A stretch of 64,000 bases of DNA, from assembly GCF_904849725.1 (NCBI RefSeq), contig NC_058518.1:11924147-11988146 (forward strand). The letters run 5' to 3'. This DNA is from Hordeum vulgare subsp. vulgare. Lineage: Eukaryota; Streptophyta; Magnoliopsida; Poales; Poaceae. Made by a program: the position numbers and the translations under genes. Of the stretch, positions 57,320 through 64,000 are shown piece by piece; within the stretch, counting starts at the first letter, position 1, and the number at the start of each line of letters is the position of its first letter. The notes below the pieces were generated by a model that worked only from the letters and a program-made list of their open reading frames with translations, ran no database searches and was not told the origin of the DNA.

Positions 57320-57420
57320 ATTTTATTTGGAGTTTGCTTTCAGCTGAACATGTTATAACTACAAATGAGGTGAGGCTTGATTAGGTGGCTTTGCAACTAG
57401 GGAGGAACACAAGTTATGAC
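57320..57420. other. Non-satellite ~100-bp insert in a satellite monomer
   Basis: A monomer is interrupted after GGCCAAAAC by ATTTTATTTGGAGTTTGC ... GGAACACAAGTTATGAC and resumes with TGCGAGTTTTCAC. No target duplication longer than one base and no inverted ends were seen. It recurs one double-HOR (3,640 bp) further on, so it was inserted once and then amplified. Confidence 0.75.
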
Positions 57421-58580
57421 TGCGAGTTTTCACTAGTTCCACGTAACCATACCTCGGGGTTCGCGAAATGTTCGGATACCACCGGGACCCAAAATCAGAG
57501 AGTAATAGCAAACAAAACTGGCCCCACAGGCCAAAACTGTGATTTTTTACGAGTTCCCTGTAACCAGACCACGGGGTTCCCGAAACTTTTGGATCACAGT
57601 GGTACCCAAAATCAGTGAAAGTAGCATACAAAACTGGTCGGAATTGGACAAAACTGCGCTTTTTCACGAGTTCCACGTAACCGAACCCCAGGGTTCCCGA
57701 AACATTCGGATCACAGCGGGACCCGAAATCAGTGACTGATATCATAGAAACACGTGGTAATAGGCCAAAACTGAGAGTTTTGGCGAGCTCTCTGTAACCG
57801 GACCCCGTGGTTCCCGAAACGTTCGGATCACAGGAGGACCCAAAATGAGTGACTAATAGCATACAAATGTGGATAGAATAGGCTAAAACTGCGAGTTTTG
57901 ACGAGTTCCCCGTAACCGGACCTCGGGGTTCCCGAAACGTTCACAACGCAGCGGCACACAAAAGTAGTGAGTAATAGCATACAAAACGGGCGAGAATAGG
58001 CCAAAATTGTGTGTTTTGACGAGTTCCACATAACCGGACCCCGGGGTTCCCGAAACATTCGGATCGCAATGGGACCCAAAATCAGTGAGTAATACCATAC
58101 AAAATTGGCCGGAATAGGCCAAAACTGCGAGTTTCGACGAGTTCTCCGTAACTGGACCCCATGGTTCCCGAAACGTTCGGATCGCAGGAGGACCCAAAAT
58201 GAGTGAATAATATCATACAAACGTGGCCAGAATAGGGTAAAACTGCGTGTTTTCACGAGTTCCACGTAACCGGACCTCGAGGTTCCCGAAACGTTAGGAT
58301 CGCAGCGGGACCAAAAATCAGTGAGTAATAGCATACAAAACTGGCCACAATAGGCCAAAACTGCGATTTTTGACAAGTTCCCCGCAACAGGACCCCGGGG
58401 TTCCCGAAACGTTCGGATCACAGCGGGACCCAAAATCAGTGACTAATAGCATACAAAACCGGTCGGAATAGGCCAAAACTATGAGTTTTCACGAGTTCCA
58501 CGTAATCGGACCCCGGGGTTCCCGAAACGTTCGGATCGCACTGGGACCCGAAATGAGTGACTAATAGCATAGAAAACCGG

Positions 58581-58684
58581 TGGTAATAGGCCAAAATGCG
58601 AGTTTTGACGAGTTCTCTGTAATCGGACCCCGTGGTAATAGGCCAATTATGCGAGTTTTGACGAGTTCTCCGTAATCGGACCCC
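58581..58684. repeat. 52-bp duplication inside a monomer
   Basis: TGGTAATAGGCCAA at 58581 returns at 58633 with the following GCGAGTTTTGACGAGTTCTC, so part of one monomer is doubled. The same private event is at 62107/62159, marking related HOR units. Confidence 0.75.
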
Positions 58685-60959
58685 GTGGTTCCCAAAACGT
58701 TCGGATCACAGGAGGACCCAAAATGAGTGACTAATAGCATACAAATGTGTTTAGATTAGGCTAAAACTGCGAGTTTTTACTAGTTCCCCGTAACCGGACC
58801 TCGGGGTTCCCGAAACGTTCAGATCGCAGCGGCACACAAAAGCACTCGCGAGAATAGGCCAAAACTCCATGTTTTGACGAGTTCCACGTAACCGGACCCC
58901 GGGGTTCCCGAAACATTCGGATCGCAGTAGGACCAAAAATCAGTGAGTAATAGCATAGAAACTGGCCACAATATGCCGAAAATGCGATTTTTATGAGTCC
59001 CATAACAGGATCCCGGGGTTCCCGAAACGTTAGGATCGCAGCGGGAACAAAAATCACTGAGTAATAGCATACAAAACTGGCTGGAATAAGCCAAAACTGC
59101 GAGTTATCACAACTCCACTTAACCTGACCCCGGGGTTCCCAAATTATTTGGATGGCATTGGGACCCACAATCAGCGATTAATAGCATACAAAACTGGTGG
59201 AAATAGGACAAAAATGCGAGTTTCTCGAGTTCCATGCAACCGTACCTCGGGGTTCGCGAAACGTTCGGATACCACCGGGACCCAAAATGAGAGAGTAATA
59301 GCAGACAAAACTGGCCACCATAGGCCAAAACTGTTATTTTTGACGAGTTCCCCGTAACCAGACCATGGGGTTCCCGAAACTTTCGGAATGCAGCGGGACC
59401 CAAAATCAGTGACTAATAGGAGACAAAACTGGTCGGAATCGGCCAAAACTGCGCTTTTTCACGAGTTCCACGTAACCGGACCCCGGGGTTCCGAAACATT
59501 CGGGTCGCAGCGGGACTCGAAATCAGTGACTGATAGCATAGAAACACGTGGTATTAGGCCAAAACTGAGAGTTTTGACGAGTTCTCTCTAACCGGACCCC
59601 GTGGTTCCCGAAACGTTCGGATCACAGGAGCACCCAAAACGAGTGACTAATAGCATACAAATGTGGATAGAATAGGCTAAAACTGCGAGTTTTGACGAGT
59701 TCCCCGTAACCGGACCTCGGGGTTCCCGAAACGTTCACAACGCAGCGGCACACAAAAGTAGTGAGTAATAGCATACAAAACGGGCCAGAATAGGCCAAAA
59801 TTGTGTGTTTTGACGAGTTCCACGTAACCGGACCCCGGGGTTCCCGAAACATTCGGATCGCAGTGGGACCCAAAATCAGTGAGTAATACCATACAAAATT
59901 GGCCGGAATAGGCCAAAACTGCGAGTTTTGACGAGTTCTCCGTAACCGGACCCCATGGTTCCCGAAACGTTCGGATCGCAGGAGGACCCAAAATGAGTGA
60001 ATAACATCATACAAACGTGGCCAGAATAGGGTAAAACTGCGTGTTTTCACGAGTTCCACGTAACCGGACCTCGAGGTTCCCGAAACGTTAGGATCGCAGC
60101 GGGACCGAAAATCAGCGAGTAATAGCATACAAAACTGGCCACAATAGGCCAAAACTGCGATTTTTGACAAGTTCCCCGCAACAGGACCCCGGGGTTCCCG
60201 AAACGTTCGGATCACAGCGAGACCCAAAATCAGTGACTAATAGTATACAAAACCGGTCAGAATAGGCCAAAACTACGAGTTTTCACGAGTTCCACGTAAC
60301 CGGACCCCGGGGTTCCCGAAACGTTCGGATCGTAGCGGAACCCGAAATCAGTGACTAATAGCATAGAAAACCGGTGGTAATAGGCCAAAAATGCGAGTTT
60401 TGACGAGTTCTCCGTAACCGGACCCCGTGGTTGCCGAAACGTTCGGATCACAGGAGGACCCAAAATGAGTGACTAATAGCATACAAATGTGTCTAGAATA
60501 GGCTAAAACTGCGAGTTTTGACGAGTTCCCTGTAACCGGACCTCGGGGTTCCCGAAACGTTCAGATCGCATCGGCACACAAAAGCACTGGCCAGAATAGG
60601 CCAAAACTGCATGTTTAGACGAGTTCCACGTAACCAGACCCCGGGGTTCCCGAAACATTCGGATCGTAGTCGGACCAAAAATCAGTGAGTAATAGCATAG
60701 AAACTGGCCACAATAGGCCGAAAATGCGATTTTTTACGAGTTCCCCGTAACAGGACCCCGGGGTTCCCGAAACGTTGGGATCGCAGCGGGAACAAAAATC
60801 ACTGAGTAATAGCATACAAAACTGGCTGGAATAGGCCAAAACTGTGAGTTATCACAATTCCACTTAACCTGACCCCGGGGTTCCTAAAATATTCGGATGG
60901 CATTGGGACCCAAAATCAGTGACTAATAGCATACAAAAATGGCCGAAATAGGCCAAAAC

Positions 60960-61063
60960 ATTTTATTTGGAGTTTGCTTTCAGCTGAACATGTTATAACT
61001 ACAAATGAGGTGAGGCTTGATTAGGTGGCTTTGCAAGAACTAGGGAGGAACACAAGTTACGAC
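60960..61063. other. Second copy of the ~100-bp non-satellite insert
   Basis: Same insert as 57320-57420 with a 3-bp difference (TTGCAAGAACTAGGG against TTGCAACTAGGG) and a few substitutions. The two copies are therefore not assembly clones of each other. Confidence 0.75.
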
Positions 61064-64000
61064 TGTGAGTTTTCACGAGTTCCACGTAATCGTACCTCGG
61101 GGTTCGCAAAACGTTCGGATACCACCGGGACCCAAAATCAGAGAGTAATAGCAAACAAAACTGGCCCCACAGGCCAAAACTGTGATTTTTTACGAGTTCC
61201 CTGTAACCAGACCACGGGGTTCCCGAAACTTTTGGATCGCAGTGGTACCCAAAATCAGTGACAAGTAGCATACAAAACTGGTCGGAATTGGCCAAAACTG
61301 CGCTTTTTCACGAGTTCCACGTAACCGAACCCCAGGGTTCCCGAAACATTCGGATCACAGCGGGACCCGAAATCAGTGACTGATAGCATAGAAACACGTG
61401 GTAATAGGCCAAAACTGAGAGTTTTGGCGAGCTCTCTGTAGCCGGACCCCGTGGTTCCCGAAACGTTCGGATCACAGGAGGACCCAAAATGAGTGACTAA
61501 TAGCATACAAATGTGGATAGAATAGGCTAAAACTGCGAGTTTTGACGAGTTCCCCGTAACCGGACCTCGGGGTTCCCGAAACGTTCACAACACAGCGGCA
61601 CACAAAAGTAGTGAGTAATAGCATACAAAACGGGCCAGAATAGGCCAAAATTGTGTGTTTTGACGAGTTCCACATAACCGGACCCCGGGGTTCCCGAAAC
61701 ATTCGGATCGCAATGGGACCCAAAATCAGTGAGTAATACCATACAAAATTGGCCGGAATAGGCCAAAACTGCGAGTTTCGACGAGTTCTCCGTAACCGGA
61801 CCCCATGGTTCCCGAAACGTTCGGATCGCAGGAGGACCCAAAATGAGTGAATAATATCATACAAACGTGGCCAGAATAGGGTAAAACTGCGTGTTTTCAC
61901 GAGTTCCACGTAACCGGACCTTGAGGTTCCCGAAACGTTCGGATCACAGCGGGACCCAAAATCAGTGACTAATAGCATACAAAACCGGTCGGAATAGGAC
62001 AAAACTATGAGTTTTCACGAGTTCCACGTAATCGGACCCCGGGGTTCCCGAAACGTTCGGATCGCACTGGGACCCGAAATGAGTGACTAATAGCATAGAA
62101 AACCGGTGGTAATAGGCCAAAATGCGAGTTTTGACGAGTTCTCTGTAATCGGACCCCGTGGTAATAGGCCAATTATGCGAGTTTTGACGAGTTCTCCGTA
62201 ATCGGACCCCGTGGTTCCCAAAACGTTCGGATCACAGGAGGACCCAAAATGAGTGACTAATAGCATACAAATGTGTTTAGATTAGGCTAAAACTGCGAGT
62301 TTTTACTAGTTCCCCGTAACCGGACCTCGGGGTTCCCGAAACGTTCAGATCGCAGCGGCACACAAAAGCACTCGCGAGAATAGGCCAAAACTCCATGTTT
62401 TGACGAGTTCCACGTAACCGGACCCCGGGGTTCCCGAAACATTCGGATCGCAGTAGGACCAAAAATCAGTGAGTAATAGCATAGAAACTGGCCACAATAT
62501 GCCGAAAATGCGATTTTTATGAGTCCCATAACAGGATCCCGGGGTTCCCGAAACGTTAGGATCGCAGCGGGAACAAAAATCACTGAGTAATAGCATACAA
62601 AACTGGCTGGAATAAGCCAAAACTGCGAGTTATCACAACTCCACTTAACCTGACCCCGGGGTTCCCAAATTATTTGGATGGCATTGGGACCCACAATCAG
62701 CGATTAATAGCATACAAAACTGGCGGAAATAGGACAAAAATGCGAGTTTCTCGAGTTCCATGCAACCGTACCTCGGGGTTCGCGAAACGTTCGGATACCA
62801 CCGGGACCCAAAATCAGAGAGTAATAGCAGACAAAACTGGCCACCATAGGCCAAAACTGTTATTTTTGACGAGTTCCCCGTAACCAGACCATGGGGTTCC
62901 CGAAACTTTCGGAATGCAGCGGGACCCAAAATCAGTGACTAATAGGAGACAAAACTGGTCGGAATCGGCCAAAACTGCGCTTTTTCACGAGTTCCACGTA
63001 ACCGGACCCCGGGGTTCCGAAACATTCGGGTCGCAGCGGGACTCGAAATCAGTGACTGATAGCATAGAAACACGTGGTATTAGGCCAAAACTGAGAGTTT
63101 TGACGAGTTCTCTCTAACCGGACCCCGTGGTTCCCGAAACGTTCGGATCACAGGAGCACCCAAAACGAGTGACTAATAGCATACAAATGTGGATAGAATA
63201 GGCTAAAACTGCGAGTTTTGACGAGTTCCCCGTAACCGGACCTCGGGGTTCCCGAAACGTTCACAACGCAGCGGCACACAAAAGTAGTGAGTAATAGCAT
63301 ACAAAACGGGCCAGAATAGGCCAAAATTGTGTGTTTTGACGAGTTCCACGTAACCGGACCCCGGGGTTCCCGAAACATTCGGATCGCAGTGGGACCCAAA
63401 ATCAGTGAGTAATACCATACAAAATTGGCCGGAATAGGCCAAAACTGCGAGTTTTGACGAGTTCTCCGTAACCGGACCCCATGGTTCCCGAAACGTTCGG
63501 ATCGCAGGAGGACCCAAAATGAGTGAATAACATCATACAAACGTGGCCAGAATAGGGTAAAACTGCGTGTTTTCACGAGTTCCACGTAACCGAACCTCGA
63601 GGTTCCCGAAACGTTAGGATCGCAGCGGGACCGAAAATCAGCGAGTAATAGCATACAAAACTAGCCACAATAGGCCAAAACTGCGATTTTTGACAAGTTC
63701 CCCGCAACAGGACCTCGGGGTTCCCGAAACGTTCAGATCACAGCGAGACCCAAAATCAGTGACTAATAGTATACAAAACCGGTCAGAATAGGCCAAAACT
63801 ACGAGTTTTCACGAGTTCCACGTAACCGGACCCCGGGGTTCCCGAAACGTTCGGATCGTAGCGGAACCCGAAATCAGTGACTAATAGCATAGAAAACCGG
63901 TGGTAATAGGCCAAAAATGCGAGTTTTGACGAGTTCTCCGTAACCGGACCCCGTGGTTGCCGAAACGTTCGGATCACAGGAGGACCCAAAATGAGTGACT

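Larger units (their letters stand above)
52684..64000. repeat. 118-bp satellite array, right block with HORs (11.3 kb to window end)
   Basis: Continues the HOR type of 25-39 kb. The 98-bp monomer (CACACAAAAGCACTGG/CTCGC type) appears near 53558, 55309, 56935, 58826, 60575 and 62352, spacings 1,751, 1,626, 1,891, 1,749 and 1,777. From about 55.7 kb the units alternate as pairs with periods of ~3,640 bp, then 3,526 bp (56037/59677/63203; 57883/61527; 58751/62277). The array runs off the window. No gene is supported. Confidence 0.94.

Noticed and set aside
52656..63989. Minus- and plus-strand frames in the right array
   Set aside because: Satellite translations, including frames running through the 100-bp insert.

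Overview
The window looks like nuclear heterochromatin of a Triticeae grass (wheat, rye or Aegilops group). About 38 kb is one tandem satellite with a 118-bp monomer. As I remember it, the monomer resembles the rye/wheat pSc119.2 118-bp family: on the minus strand it carries CTATTAGTCAC followed by TTTTGGGTCCC in matching order and spacing. The rest is decayed transposable elements. I see no intact cellular gene, and nothing bacterial or viral.

Layout. 1-100: end of a truncated LTR. 101-3156: satellite. 3157-3293: unassigned. 3294-4774: 3' internal fragment of a Ty3/gypsy element of the Tat type. 4775-16619: an LTR-bounded Tat-type element (LTRs 4775-5263 and 16131-16619, 489 bp each, about 96% identical by hand count). 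16620-39489: satellite containing a ~3.4-kb segment duplicated at 4,286-bp spacing and, further right, a 15-monomer higher-order repeat (HOR) of ~1,746 bp. 39490-42848: non-satellite DNA with a PIF/Harbinger transposase remnant and two degenerate repeats. 42849-44233: a second LTR. 44234-52683: a near-perfect second copy of 1-10,100 that has lost about 343 bp and 1,519 bp of satellite and is cut off inside the retroelement. 52684-64000: satellite HOR again.

The Tat element. On the plus strand it has gag remnant, protease, reverse transcriptase, a truncated classical RNase H, a complete second (archaeal-type) RNase H, and integrase. All of this is broken by in-frame stops, a deletion and a frameshift. 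Behind pol, on the minus strand, lies a multi-exon gene with the plant 'putative gypsy type transposon' domain (PF04195-like) and a coiled-coil C-terminus. Its splice sites can be read by eye. It carries one nonsense codon and a 536-bp hAT-type MITE with a perfect 8-bp target duplication inside an exon. Arrays of 71 and 72 bp lie downstream of it and in its last intron. The primer-binding region copies the whole 3' half of tRNA-Lys(CUU), flanked by an 11-bp direct repeat.

Together: a fast-evolving satellite array was invaded by retroelements and then reshaped by unequal exchange. The 44-kb-spaced, apparently identical duplication is either a very recent tandem duplication or an assembly error. 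The rough sequence at 52,405-52,683 makes the second possibility serious. Identity, copy-number and family statements were made by eye, not by alignment software.
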